Positions 37,353 to 46,634 of a DNA stretch of 64,000 nt are shown here, piece after piece. The translations under genes and the position numbers were made by a program. The stretch comes from Roseibacillus sp. (GTDB taxonomy: Bacteria > Verrucomicrobiota > Verrucomicrobiia > Verrucomicrobiales > Akkermansiaceae). Location of the stretch: the NCBI GenBank assembly GCA_028821775.1, contig JAPKFB010000001.1, positions 62,001 to 126,000 on the forward strand. The letters are read 5' to 3'. Within the stretch, counting starts at the first letter, position 1. Each line of letters opens with the position of its first letter. The notes beneath the pieces were generated by a model. It did no database searches. It saw only the letters and a list, made by a program, of their open reading frames with translations, and was not told the DNA's origin.

Positions 37353-37812
37353 GTCAGCGGGTGACGTGATGCTGACGCGGATGGTGACCATCCCCGCCGA
37401 CATGATCCTTGCCGACGCAGCCCGACTTCTCGTCAAACACCGTGTCGGCAGCGCCCCGGTGATCGATCCTGGAAAACATAATCCAATCGGCGAACTCTCC
37501 CGGCAAGCGTGCACCGATGCCCTGCTCGAAGCCGTCTACGAGGGACTCCCCACCGATCGAGTCTCCACCTACTTGCTCCCATGGAAGTTCAGGATCACCT
37601 CCAACTCCAGTATTGTTGAGATGGTCGGGAAATTCCGCGATTGTTCCCAAAGGCTCCTTCCCGTTTACAAAGACGATCACTTTCTCGGAATCGTCACCCG
37701 CTCCGCGCTGATTCGCACTCTCCTCGGCTTCCTCGAACACATGCCTGACCATGAAAGCCGGTTGCTGTATCTCAGCGCTCTTCGGGAGCGGGATGAGGCG
37801 CCGGAATTGTAG
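37339..37812 (+). CDS. CBS-domain protein at the end of the nqr operon
   Basis: The start at ATG 37339 (MKPAKSAGDVMLTRMVTIP) overlaps nqrM. The 157-residue product holds a CBS pair: DMILADAARLLVKHRVGSAP with VIDPGKHNPIGELS, and ITSNSSIVEMVGKFRDCSQR with LLPVYKDDHFLGIVTRSALI. Such proteins bind adenine nucleotides or NAD(H). Its overlap with nqrM puts it in the operon and suggests a role in sensing energy state near Na+-NQR; this is inference. It differs clearly in sequence from the CBS protein at 29472. Confidence 0.87.
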   Translation: MKPAKSAGDVMLTRMVTIPADMILADAARLLVKHRVGSAPVIDPGKHNPIGELSRQACTDALLEAVYEGLPTDRVSTYLLPWKFRITSNSSIVEMVGKFRDCSQRLLPVYKDDHFLGIVTRSALIRTLLGFLEHMPDHESRLLYLSALRERDEAPEL

Positions 37813-37952
37813 GAGGGCGGAGAAGAAAACTGGTTCTCCCAAGCTCCAAAGAGATTTCGACATCAAATTGCAGTCATCGAAGCCGAAGGGCCATGGCTAC
37901 GGGGTGTCAATTTCTGGGTCCTTTGAGGGGTTTGGATTTGAGGGTTTTCAAC

Positions 37953-38350
37953 TCAAAGGCGAGGCTGGTTGAAGGGCGTGGGGGGAGTCTTCCCACTGGC
38001 CTTCGTCCGCAAGATTGCGCGCAACCTGGTGATGACGCTGGTCGCTGCCGGGTCGGGCTTGAGGGCGAGATTGTGAAACTCCATGGGATCACTGTAGTGA
38101 TCGTAAAGTTCAGTCCCACTCCTTCCCTCTGCCCACTCCGTGAACCGCCAGTGGTCGGTGCGAATGCTGCAACCCATCACCGGGTTGGCGAGTCGTTTGT
38201 CGGCAGGACGAAGAATCTGGGTAATCTCGCGTGCCCGTCCCACTTGGCGAGGGGATTCTTGAGCAGGGGCACCAGGCTGCGCCCCGCGAGCCTGTGCTTG
38301 GCCAGTTCCATCACGGTCGGATAAATGTCGACGAATTCCACAACCCGGAT
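37953..38350 (-). pseudogene. 3' remnant of an iduronate-2-sulfatase-like gene
   Basis: On the minus strand the typical C-terminus of an iduronate-2-sulfatase-like protein can be read: [36 protein letters not shown], then after a frameshift near 38228 [31 protein letters not shown] and ELYDHYSDPMEFHNLA. The N-terminal two thirds with the active site are missing, and the coding signal begins only about 15 bases before the stop of the VKOR-Kazal gene. A deletion or insertion must have joined the two. It is not functional. Confidence 0.82.
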
Positions 38351-38365
38351 TCACGGGGCGCGGAC

Positions 38366-41300
38366 CTACGGACAGCTTCCCTGGCTGGCAATGTTCACTC
38401 CAGCCCGGGCGGCTTCGCAGGGATTGCCATAGGTTCGACCGTTGCAACCGCAGACCGGATTGAATATCTGGGGGGCGCATACCCGCGGACGTGGCTGGCA
38501 GATTCCGGGACCGCGACAACCATTGTCGAAGACACAGTAGTCTGCGGCGCTGCAATCGGCATTGCTGTTGCACTCGGTCTGGGCATCACAAGCTCCCTGA
38601 CTGGCGACGTTCACGCCAGCTGCAGCGGCTGAGCAGGCGTTACCGTAGGTCTGGCCATCGCATCCACACACCGGCCAGAACTCGAAGGTGCAGACCTGTG
38701 GTCGTGGTTGGCAGGTTCCCGGCGCATCACACCCATTTTCTGAGAAGCAGTAGTCCGTATCATTACAGTCGGCATTGGTGTTGCACGCGGCCTGGGCATC
38801 ACAAGTTCCTTGGCTGGCGACGTTCATGCCTGCGGCAGCCGCCGCGCAGGCATTGCCGTAGGTCCTGCCATCGCATCCACATACCGGATTGAACTCCAGG
38901 GTGCAGACCTGTGGTCGTGGTTGGCAGGTTCCCGGAGCGTCACACCCGTCTCCGGAGAAGCAGTAGTCGGCCTCGTTGCACTCGGCATTGCTGTTGCACT
39001 CGGCCTGGGCATCACAAGCTCCCTGGCTGGCAACGTTCACGCCTGCGGCGGCTGCCACGCAGGCATTGGAGTAGGTCCTGCCATCGCATCCACACACCGG
39101 GTTGAACTCGCGGGTGCAGATCACGGGTCTTGGCTCGCAGGTTCCCGGCGCGCCACACCCGTCTTCGGAGAAGCAGTAGTCGGCCTCGTTGCACTCGGCA
39201 TTGCTGTTGCACTCGGCCTGGGCATCACAAGCTCCCTGGCTGGCGACGTTCACGCCTGCGGCGGCTGCCACGCAGGCGTTACCGTAGGTTTGGCCGTCGC
39301 ATCCACACACCGGCCTGAATTCGCGAGTGCAGGCCACCGGGCGTGGTTTGCAGGTTCCCGGACCATTGCAACCGTCTCCAGAGAAGCAGTAGTCGGCCTC
39401 ATTGCAATCGGCATTGCTGGTGCACTCAGGCACCCCGCAGGCACCGAGGTGCTCCACACTGGCATTGGCCTCGGCCGCCGTGCAGGCATTGCCGTAGGTC
39501 TGGCCGTCGCATCCACACACCGGTTCAAAGATCTCGGTGCATGAACCCTGGGAGCAGGTGGCAAGGCAGGCCTGAAATATCGCACGGATTTGTTCGCTGT
39601 CCGGTTGACAGGTGGCCACCGCGACAGCCGCGCAGTGCTGGACACATTCGGAATCCGTTGGCCAGTCGATCCTGAGGCTCGCGCGTGCAAAGCGAGTGGG
39701 ACCCGGTTTCCCGGAAGGGTCCGTTGCCATCCAGGTCAACAGACCGTCTTCCGGATCGGGATCGCTTGTCGTGGCCGCTGAGAACGGGACGAGGGAGGGG
39801 CTGGAGAACCGGAGGTCGTCGGAGAACTGGAAAACCCCGTCCACCCCCGCATCGTCATCCCGAAGATCAAGGGCGTAGACCATGTTGCCCTTCCCTTCCC
39901 GTCGCACTGAACCCGGGTGGGGGTCGCTCTGCTTGGGATCAAGACGGCACCAGTATTCCAGCCCGTTCCTGCTGGTATCCCCGTCCGGGTTGGCAGCAGG
40001 GTTGGCGAGCAGGATTTCTTCAGGCATCTCAAAGTTTTCCATCATCCAGGCAAAGTAACCGGCCGGGATCTCTTCCCCGTCCTTGTCCTTCCGGGAGGAA
40101 TGGGAAGGCGGCAGGAGACTGGAGACGGGCCAGAGGATTCCCGGATGATGGGGGGAAACTTCAGATCCCTGTGCAAGGGTTGGCCACAGGATCTCGGTGG
40201 CGGGTGGGAGCGCAGCCACGGTGGACGGAGCAGAGGGCGTAGTGGTGGCTGCCCGGGCCAGCGCTTCCTCGCTCGGAGCTTTCAGATCAAGGTTACGCGC
40301 GAAGAGGTCGAGGTAGGTCTCGAGATCGCGCGAGGCTCCGATGTTGACTTCCTCCCCGACAATCAACTGGGGGAGGTGAGGGGCGCCGGTCAACTTGCGG
40401 TTGGCCTCCAGGACGCGCGAGGCGAGGGAAATCTGGGCCTCGGCCCACTGACCGTGATCCCGCAGCGAAGCAGTGACGGCCTCCTCCCCGAGGAGGGCAT
40501 CAGCAGCCTGCCGGATGGCCTTTGGATCGATGGAAAGACGGTGTTCGTAGATCCTGGAGTCCAAGGCGGTCTTGGTTTCCGGGTGACTGCGCCAGAGTGA
40601 AAGCATGAGCCGCTGGATTTCTGCACCCTTGGCATCCCGGGCGACCGGCAGTTCAATCACGCAGAGCTGGCCGGGCGGGTAGGCCTCGACGGCCTGCTTC
40701 AATTGCCCGTGCAGCTTGCGACAGAACCCGCAGGTGTAATCGCCAAGTGCAACGACCGCATGGCGGGCCTCGGGAGAGCCGATGACGGGAAGGTTCGCCG
40801 GGTTAAGGACGAACTGTCCGTCATGCAGGGAGACGAGGTGATCATCACCCTGTTGCACGCCGGCACTGCCGAGGGAAGCACGCTGGGACTGGTCCGGGTC
40901 CGGTCCGAAAACCTGGAGGGCGATCAGGCCACAGAGGGCGGGGAGGGCCAGGGATCCAACCAGGAGAGGCTGGCTGCGCGATGGTTCCGTCCGGCGGAAG
41001 AAGGCAAGGAGGAGAGTGCCTGTCACCGCAAAGCCGTGTGTGGTGCAGCACCACGGGCAGAAGGCCTTGAGAATGAAGAGCTGAAGTCCTGCGAACCAGA
41101 GAGCCGCTCCCACCACGAGGATCGAGAGGGTATTGACCAGCACCCGGGATCGCGGGGATGCACCGAAGGAGAAGAACAGAAGCGACCCGTAAATGGGGAG
41201 GCCGGTGAGGCTGACCGGCAGTCCGAGCACGTAGCCCCACTTGCTGGAGAGGACGCTGTGACAGCCGCTCCCCTCGCCGGAGCATCCGGCTACGGCACCG

Positions 41301-41395
41301 CCCTGGAGGGAAGTCCAGGCCATGTAGAGGGAGATGGTGAGGGCGACTCCCAATCCGAGGAGACCCAAGTAACGACAGGAGCGCTGGGGGTTCAT
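38366..41395 (-). CDS. VKOR-DsbA-like membrane thiol oxidoreductase fused to six Kazal-type domains
   Basis: The first 165 residues are a vitamin K epoxide reductase-type membrane domain with the loop Cys pair (C38, C45 in [11 protein letters not shown]) and the active-site CPWC at 113-116. Residues about 190-370 are a DsbA/thioredoxin-like domain with CGFC at 222-225 ([20 protein letters not shown]). Together these normally form disulfides in exported proteins using quinone. A Pro/Ala-rich linker and an unassigned domain (about 430-590) follow. From about 617 to 1009 come six Kazal-type domains ([13 protein letters not shown] pattern), separated by five Cys-rich spacers of the form [19 protein letters not shown]. 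Kazal domains are known as serine-protease inhibitors, and so many Cys would be natural substrates of the N-terminal oxidase. The neighbours are sulfatases. I know of no described protein with this architecture. Confidence 0.9.
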   Translation of the reverse strand: MNPQRSCRYLGLLGLGVALTISLYMAWTSLQGGAVAGCSGEGSGCHSVLSSKWGYVLGLPVSLTGLPIYGSLLFFSFGASPRSRVLVNTLSILVVGAALWFAGLQLFILKAFCPWCCTTHGFAVTGTLLLAFFRRTEPSRSQPLLVGSLALPALCGLIALQVFGPDPDQSQRASLGSAGVQQGDDHLVSLHDGQFVLNPANLPVIGSPEARHAVVALGDYTCGFCRKLHGQLKQAVEAYPPGQLCVIELPVARDAKGAEIQRLMLSLWRSHPETKTALDSRIYEHRLSIDPKAIRQAADALLGEEAVTASLRDHGQWAEAQISLASRVLEANRKLTGAPHLPQLIVGEEVNIGASRDLETYLDLFARNLDLKAPSEEALARAATTTPSAPSTVAALPPATEILWPTLAQGSEVSPHHPGILWPVSSLLPPSHSSRKDKDGEEIPAGYFAWMMENFEMPEEILLANPAANPDGDTSRNGLEYWCRLDPKQSDPHPGSVRREGKGNMVYALDLRDDDAGVDGVFQFSDDLRFSSPSLVPFSAATTSDPDPEDGLLTWMATDPSGKPGPTRFARASLRIDWPTDSECVQHCAAVAVATCQPDSEQIRAIFQACLATCSQGSCTEIFEPVCGCDGQTYGNACTAAEANASVEHLGACGVPECTSNADCNEADYCFSGDGCNGPGTCKPRPVACTREFRPVCGCDGQTYGNACVAAAAGVNVASQGACDAQAECNSNAECNEADYCFSEDGCGAPGTCEPRPVICTREFNPVCGCDGRTYSNACVAAAAGVNVASQGACDAQAECNSNAECNEADYCFSGDGCDAPGTCQPRPQVCTLEFNPVCGCDGRTYGNACAAAAAGMNVASQGTCDAQAACNTNADCNDTDYCFSENGCDAPGTCQPRPQVCTFEFWPVCGCDGQTYGNACSAAAAGVNVASQGACDAQTECNSNADCSAADYCVFDNGCRGPGICQPRPRVCAPQIFNPVCGCNGRTYGNPCEAARAGVNIASQGSCP
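38370..39480 (-). repeat. 213-bp tandem coding repeats (Kazal plus spacer)
   Basis: The 3' part of the VKOR-Kazal gene consists of tandem units of 213 bp (71 codons), measured between the CGACGTTCAC copy at 39244 and the CAACGTTCAC copy at 39031. Adjacent copies are very similar in DNA; the outer copies are more diverged. Each unit encodes one Kazal-type domain and one Cys-rich spacer. Confidence 0.88.
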
Positions 41396-41458
41396 GTCCT
41401 CTCAATAAAGGTTGTCTACTGGATAAGTCAATCGTGTGGGGAGTGGCCGGAAAGCTCC

Positions 41459-42814
41459 TCACCGGGGCCGAGTTTCCTCAACCCAGCCTTGATGAAGCTG
41501 GAACAGCTGCTGGACTAACTTGGGCTTCTCCTTGAGGTAATTCTTCTTCTCCGGTTCTTCGTCGGTCAGATTGCCGAGAAAGTTGGGTTTGGCGCCGTTG
41601 CCAATCAGTTTCCAGTCGCCTTCACGCATGGCCCAGCCTCTGCTCCAGGCCCAGTGAAGCTGGCGATGGAGTGACGGCGTGCTGGCGTCCCGGATCAGGG
41701 GGAGGACGGAATGCCCATCCAGTTTGACCTTCGGTTTCTCCACTCCGCACAGCTCGAGGATGGTGGGGTACCAGTCTGCGGCGATGATGGTCTGATCGCG
41801 CACTTCTCCCTGGGGAAGTTTGGCGGGATAGCTGATGATGGCGGGAACGCGCAGGCCCCCTTCGTAATAGGTCCCTTTGCCGCCCCGCCACTTGCCGGTG
41901 TTTCCGCCGCCGCCATGGGCGTGGTAGTAGTGGCCCTCCTTCATGCCGCTCTTGTGGTTGGCGCGAATCCTGGCGCCATCCTCTGTTGAGTGGCCGTTGT
42001 CGCTCATGAAGATCACGAGGGTGTTTTTCCGAAGGTTGTTCGCCTCAAGCTTCTTGAGGATCTGCAACATGCGGTCATCGGTGGTTGAAATCATGCGCGC
42101 ATAGGACTGGCGTGGCATCTTGAGGTTCTGGTAGCGCTTTTCGAACTTCTGGTCGTGCTGCTCCGGGTAGTGCGGGATGTTGAAGGCGACATACATGAAG
42201 AAGGGCTCCTTCTTGTGAGCGTCGATGTAGTCGAGGGCCTTCTTCGTCATGAGGTCGGGAAAGTACTCGTCTCGGTTGAAGATCTCCTTGTTGTCTTCGT
42301 AGAGATCGTGGAAGCCCTGCCCGTGGAGGAAGAAGTGGGTATAATTGTCGATGAAGCCGCCGAGATGACCGAAGTGGTGATCGAATCCCTGGGCCAGCGG
42401 GCCGTGTCCTTCCTTGGCTCCGAGGTGCCACTTCCCGAAGATGGCGGTCTGGTAGCCAGCCCCTTTGAGCGCTTCCGCGATTGTGATCTCGGAGGCGGCC
42501 ATGTTCTTGTTTCGTTGGTCGCTGCCTTTGCGGTCGCCTTGCGTCCAGTGGATCACTCCCGAACGCTGGGGGTGCCGCCCGGTCATGAGCAGGGCGCGCG
42601 CGGGACAGCACACGGTGTGCGAATAGGCCTGGGTAAAGCGCACGCCGGTGGCCGCAAGCTGGTCCATGGCAGGGGTGTAGAGATCCCGGGAGCCGTAGCA
42701 GTTGGCATCGAGAGTTCCCTGGTCGTCGGTAAAGAAGATGACGACGTTGGGCTTCGCTCCGGCACAGGGCAGGAAGGGGGAAGCGAGGAGGATGAGCAGT
42801 GGGAGTAATTTCAT
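41459..42814 (-). CDS. Secreted sulfatase
   Basis: The 451-residue product has a signal peptide (LPLLILLASPFLPCAGA) and the sulfatase core. It has NVVIFFTDDQGTLDANCYGS with the metal-binding Asp pair, the formylglycine site C69-C-P-A-R (HTVCCPARALLMTGR), GKWHLGAKEGHGPLAQGFD, and FMSDNGHSTEDGARIRANHK. The C-terminal LHRQLHWAWSRGWAMREGDW is typical. It releases sulfate from a sulfated substrate, probably a polysaccharide, outside the cytoplasm. Nine bases separate it from the next sulfatase upstream on the same strand. Confidence 0.94.
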   Translation of the reverse strand: MKLLPLLILLASPFLPCAGAKPNVVIFFTDDQGTLDANCYGSRDLYTPAMDQLAATGVRFTQAYSHTVCCPARALLMTGRHPQRSGVIHWTQGDRKGSDQRNKNMAASEITIAEALKGAGYQTAIFGKWHLGAKEGHGPLAQGFDHHFGHLGGFIDNYTHFFLHGQGFHDLYEDNKEIFNRDEYFPDLMTKKALDYIDAHKKEPFFMYVAFNIPHYPEQHDQKFEKRYQNLKMPRQSYARMISTTDDRMLQILKKLEANNLRKNTLVIFMSDNGHSTEDGARIRANHKSGMKEGHYYHAHGGGGNTGKWRGGKGTYYEGGLRVPAIISYPAKLPQGEVRDQTIIAADWYPTILELCGVEKPKVKLDGHSVLPLIRDASTPSLHRQLHWAWSRGWAMREGDWKLIGNGAKPNFLGNLTDEEPEKKNYLKEKPKLVQQLFQLHQGWVEETRPR

Positions 42815-42823
42815 TTCAGGGTT

Positions 42824-44224
42824 CTACGGGCCGCCGGCTGGCCGGGAGTTTGCTTTTCGTTCGGCGTCAAAGTCTGCGATCAGCTTTTTCATCCTCTCCG
42901 CAATTTCGGGGTGTTTTTCGATCAGGTTGTTGCTCTCCTCCTTGTCGGATTCCAAGTCGAAGAGGGCGATTTCACGGCCCTTCTTGGTGCCCTTTCTTTT
43001 GCTCTTCAGGTCGAGCGGGCCGCTGCGGTACTTCCACTTGCCCGCGCGAACCGCCTCGAGGCTGTTGCCCTTGTAGTAGAAAAACGCTTCGTGGGGGCTC
43101 TTGGCGCCTTCCTGGGCGGAGATCAGGGGCCAGATGTCTCTGCCATCGATGACGCGATCCTTGGGCGCTTCGCTGCCCGCCAATATTGCGAAGGTGGGAA
43201 GGAGATCGATGCTGGAGGCGACCTCGGAGCAAACGGTTCCGGCGGGAATGGTGCCAGGCCAGCGCATCAAGGTTGGCTCGCGCACCCCGCCCTCATAGGT
43301 GGTGAACTTTCCTCCGCGCAGGGGAAGAGCAGATCCTCCGCGGGCACCGACGCTGAGCCACGGTCCGTTGTCGGAAGTGTAGACAATCAGGGTGCTCTCA
43401 TCAATACCAAGCGACTTCACGGTCTGGAGAATCTCTCCCACGCTCCAGTCCATTTCCTCGATCACGTCTCCGTAGAGTCCGCCCGCACTCTTGCCCTTGA
43501 ACTCGGGGGTCACGAAGAGGGGGATGTGAGGCATGGTGTGTGGAAAGTAGAGGAAGAAGGGGCCATCCTTGTTGGCACGCAGGAACGTGATCGCCTCTTC
43601 GGTGTAGCGCTTGGTGAGAGTGCGTTGATCTGAGGGGACCTCGACCACTTCGGTGTTTCGCATGAGAGGGGCGAGCGGTTTGCGGCGTGTGGCCTTGGCG
43701 AGATCCTCCAGTTTGACGCCGTCGCGGAGAACGATGTCCTTCGCGATCTTCATCTTCGGGTCGTAGCCCATGTCGTTGGAGTAAGGGATGCCAAAGTAGG
43801 AGTCGAATCCCTGCGCGGTGGGCAGGAATTTGGGAAGGTGGCCGAGGTGCCACTTTCCGATGCAGGCGGTCGCGTAGCCCTGCTTTTTGAGAATTTCTGC
43901 GATGGTAATTTCTTTTGGATTGAGCCCTTTCGTCTGGTTGGGAAAGAGCACTCCCTGGATGCCCACTCGCGTCGGATAGCAGCCGGTCATCAGCCCGGCT
44001 CGCGAAGCCGAGCATACCGGGTTCACGGAGTAGAAGTCCGTGAACTTGCGCCCTTCCTTGGCGAGGCGATCCATGTTCGGGGTTTTGATCTTCGGATGGC
44101 CGAAGCAGCTCATGTCCTGGTAGCCCTGGTCGTCCGCGAAAATGAGGATGATGTTCGGGCGCTGCGCAGTCGCGAGGAGCGAGGAGCAGGTGGCAAGGAG
44201 GAGGGTGAGGAGGATGGGTTTCAT
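42824..44224 (-). CDS. Secreted sulfatase
   Basis: The 466-residue product starts with a signal peptide (LLTLLLATCSSLLATA). It contains IILIFADDQGYQDMSCFGHP, the formylglycine motif as CSASR at 71-75 (NPVCSASRAGLMTGCYPTR), GKWHLGHLPKFLPTAQGFDS and VYTSDNGPWLSVGARGGSA. The motif has Ala in place of the usual Pro, a variant that exists in some sulfatases. It resembles arylsulfatase A/N-acetylgalactosamine-6-sulfatase-type enzymes; the substrate is not readable. It overlaps the upstream sulfatase gene by four bases, so the three sulfatases form one operon. Confidence 0.94.
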   Translation of the reverse strand: MKPILLTLLLATCSSLLATAQRPNIILIFADDQGYQDMSCFGHPKIKTPNMDRLAKEGRKFTDFYSVNPVCSASRAGLMTGCYPTRVGIQGVLFPNQTKGLNPKEITIAEILKKQGYATACIGKWHLGHLPKFLPTAQGFDSYFGIPYSNDMGYDPKMKIAKDIVLRDGVKLEDLAKATRRKPLAPLMRNTEVVEVPSDQRTLTKRYTEEAITFLRANKDGPFFLYFPHTMPHIPLFVTPEFKGKSAGGLYGDVIEEMDWSVGEILQTVKSLGIDESTLIVYTSDNGPWLSVGARGGSALPLRGGKFTTYEGGVREPTLMRWPGTIPAGTVCSEVASSIDLLPTFAILAGSEAPKDRVIDGRDIWPLISAQEGAKSPHEAFFYYKGNSLEAVRAGKWKYRSGPLDLKSKRKGTKKGREIALFDLESDKEESNNLIEKHPEIAERMKKLIADFDAERKANSRPAGGP

Positions 44225-45759
44225 TCGGTGTTGTCAGATGGTGGAGCGATGGGTGCGCTGCGGCCGGAGGTCTTGAACTCCTCGAGCTTGGCTTTGAGCT
44301 CTTTTACGATCTCGGGGTGCTGGTGGTAGAGGTTGTTTTTTTCGCCAGGGTCTTTGGCGAGGTTGTAGAGTTGTCCGGGGGCGTTGGGCGCCTTCTCGGG
44401 CAGGACCAAAACCTTGAGATTCTTGTTGCGGGCGTAGTTGTTTCCACCCGAGCCCTTGTGATCGAGGTACTTCCACTCACCCTTGCGGATCGCGAGGGCG
44501 AGACTCATGGTCTGGTGGAGGGTGAAGTCGCGGACCGGATTCCTGGCCTCGCCCAACAACACGGGCAGGATGTTGAAGCTGTCCTCGGCCGCGTCGTTCG
44601 GAAGCCGGGCCCCCGTGATGGCTGCGCAGGTTGCCATCAGGTCGGTCAGGCACGTCGTTTGACCGGTCTTGGTTCCCGGCTTGATCCTGCCAGGCCAGCG
44701 CGCCACCATGGGAACGCGGTGGCCTCCTTCCCAGTTGTCGCGTTTCATGCCGCGCCAGGGCCGTGCGCCGTCGTGATCGTGCTTCTCCCGCATGTTGAGC
44801 ACGGTGCCGACCTCGGGGCCGTTGTCGCTCGATACAATGACGAGCGTATTCTCGGAAAGCCCAAGCTCGTCGAGCTTCTTGAGAAGTTTGCCCACCACGT
44901 AATCGAATTCGAAGATGAAGTCGCCGTGTGGTCCGGCGTCAGTCTTGCCCTGGAATTCATGGCCGGGAAAAGAGGGGAGGTGCACCGCCTGCAGGGAGTG
45001 AAAGAGGAAGAAGGGCTTCTTGGGTATCTTCTTCGCGTGGTTGTCGAGAAACTGCAGGCTCTTCTCGAGAAAGACTATGTCGACCTCCTCGGGATCGAAG
45101 CCCGGAGCGATCAGGCCAGGGCGGCAGTCGAAGGACCACTCGTGGGTCGGGAGCGTGCTCTTGTCGACCTGTTTGGTGGGTGGAACTGGAATGCGGTCAC
45201 CGTCCATGTAGGCATAGAGCCAGTCGGTGGTCGGGCAACACACTGTGCCGAAGAAGTGATCGAAGCCACGGTGAATCGGGGCGTCCGGGACCGCTCGGGT
45301 GTAGTCGACCCGCTTCACAGCATCCAGTCCGTTCTTGTTGATGGCCTGCCCCTCCTTGTCGAAGAAGGTCATGCCGATATGCCACTTTCCAAACAGGGCA
45401 GTGGTGTAGCCTTGCTCACGCAGCATCCCGGGAAGGGTGAGGCGCTCCTTTTCAATCAGGCAGGGGCCGCCTGCGCCAGTGAACACGCCGCGGTAATTCA
45501 GGCGAAAGGCCATGCGCCCCGTCATGATGCTGTAGCGAGTGGGCGTGCATACAGTGGAGGGGCTGTGCGCATCAGTGAAGAGCAATCCCTCCCTGGCGAG
45601 GCGATCGAGGTTGGGGGTGGGCGCCTTGCTCTCGGGATTGTAGCAACCGACGTCGCCGTATCCAAGGTCGTCGGCGAGGATGAAAAGAATGTTGGGGGGC
45701 TGTTCCGCGAGTGCGGAGCCAGGGGCGAGGAACAAGAGGACGAGCGCAAGGAATCTCAT
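44221..45759 (-). CDS. Secreted sulfatase
   Basis: ATG 45759 gives a signal peptide (MRFLALVLLFLAPGSALA); the longer frame to 45852 lacks one. The 512-residue product shows NILFILADDLGYGDVGCYNP, the formylglycine motif CTPTR at 71-75 (STVCTPTRYSIMTGR), GKWHIGMTFFDKEGQ and IVSSDNGPEVGTVLNMREKH. It is an arylsulfatase-type enzyme of the GalNAc-6-sulfatase-like group. It is the first gene of the three-sulfatase operon, divergent from the cyclase-family gene at 45916. No sulfatase-maturating enzyme is encoded in the window. Confidence 0.94.
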   Translation of the reverse strand: MRFLALVLLFLAPGSALAEQPPNILFILADDLGYGDVGCYNPESKAPTPNLDRLAREGLLFTDAHSPSTVCTPTRYSIMTGRMAFRLNYRGVFTGAGGPCLIEKERLTLPGMLREQGYTTALFGKWHIGMTFFDKEGQAINKNGLDAVKRVDYTRAVPDAPIHRGFDHFFGTVCCPTTDWLYAYMDGDRIPVPPTKQVDKSTLPTHEWSFDCRPGLIAPGFDPEEVDIVFLEKSLQFLDNHAKKIPKKPFFLFHSLQAVHLPSFPGHEFQGKTDAGPHGDFIFEFDYVVGKLLKKLDELGLSENTLVIVSSDNGPEVGTVLNMREKHDHDGARPWRGMKRDNWEGGHRVPMVARWPGRIKPGTKTGQTTCLTDLMATCAAITGARLPNDAAEDSFNILPVLLGEARNPVRDFTLHQTMSLALAIRKGEWKYLDHKGSGGNNYARNKNLKVLVLPEKAPNAPGQLYNLAKDPGEKNNLYHQHPEIVKELKAKLEEFKTSGRSAPIAPPSDNTE

Positions 45760-45915
45760 GGAGAGCAACGGGAGCTGATACGGAGAGAAGGGTAGGGACG
45801 TTTCGCGCAATGCGCAATGAGATCGAATTGGTTTCTTTCGGGGTGCAGTCACATTTGTGCATTTCTGAGAAAAGAGATTCGGCCCCGGGTCGGATCTGTG
45901 CCAGAACGCGCGGAG

Positions 45916-46557
45916 ATGAGTTCAGAATGGATTGATGTGACGATCACGTTGGAGAACGGCATGGTGCATTGGGAGGGTGATCCGGAAGTGAAGATCTTCC
46001 GGCACTTCGAATTGGGGGTGAATGACATTCCCTGCAACCTGACCAAGATCGAGATGAGTGCGCACACCGCCACGCACATGGATGCGATGTGTCACTTCGT
46101 GAAGGACGGGATCGGGATGGATGAGATGCCCCTGGAAGCAACGATCGGGACCTGTCGGGTGATTGCGATGGATGTGAAGGATCAGATCATGCCTGCCGAT
46201 CTCGAGGGGCTTCATCTGCAAAGGGGGGAGCGCATCATTTTCAAGACCCGCAACACCACCGCCAGTTGGGAGATGGCTCCCACCTTCGACAAGAATTTCG
46301 TGTCGATCAGTGAGGCGGCCGGGCAGATTCTGGCCGATGCCGGGGTCATGACGGTGGGGGTCGACTACCTCAGCATCGGTGGTTGGGACAAGGACGGGGT
46401 GGAGGTGCATCAGGTCATGCTGGGGGCCGGCATCTGGGTGATTGAAGGTCTCTGGCTCAAGGATATCGAGCCTGGGAACTACGAGATGATTTGCTTGCCA
46501 TTGAAGATCAAGGGGGCGGATGGCGCTCCGTGTCGTGCCTTGTTGCGACCGCTTTAG
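45916..46557 (+). CDS. Cyclase-family metal-dependent hydrolase (kynurenine formamidase-like)
   Basis: Starting at ATG 45916 (MSSEWIDVTITLENGMVHWE) the 213-residue cytoplasmic protein has the family metal site SAHTATHMDAMCHF (residues 49-61, against HxGTHxDxPxH) and VGVDYLSIGGWDKDGVEVHQ near the C-terminus. These enzymes hydrolyse amide or ester bonds, for example N-formylkynurenine or cyclic products. The Cys in place of Pro before the last His is a small deviation. Extension to 45817 adds a Cys-rich piece without family similarity. It is divergent from the sulfatase operon and not obviously linked to it. Confidence 0.88.
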   Translation: MSSEWIDVTITLENGMVHWEGDPEVKIFRHFELGVNDIPCNLTKIEMSAHTATHMDAMCHFVKDGIGMDEMPLEATIGTCRVIAMDVKDQIMPADLEGLHLQRGERIIFKTRNTTASWEMAPTFDKNFVSISEAAGQILADAGVMTVGVDYLSIGGWDKDGVEVHQVMLGAGIWVIEGLWLKDIEPGNYEMICLPLKIKGADGAPCRALLRPL

Positions 46558-46634
46558 TGATTCGGGCTCTCCTTCGAAGTTGTCGGGAGGGGGGGAGCGA
46601 CCCTTAGGATTGATCTCCGATCTTGAAGATTTCC

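Noticed and set aside
38810-39544. 244-residue plus-strand frame with regular Gly/Ala/Val repeats
   Set aside because: It is antisense to the Kazal repeats; its repeat period simply mirrors the 213-bp units.
44317-45795. 492-residue plus-strand frame
   Set aside because: It lies fully antisense to a well-defined sulfatase and shows no domain or signal.
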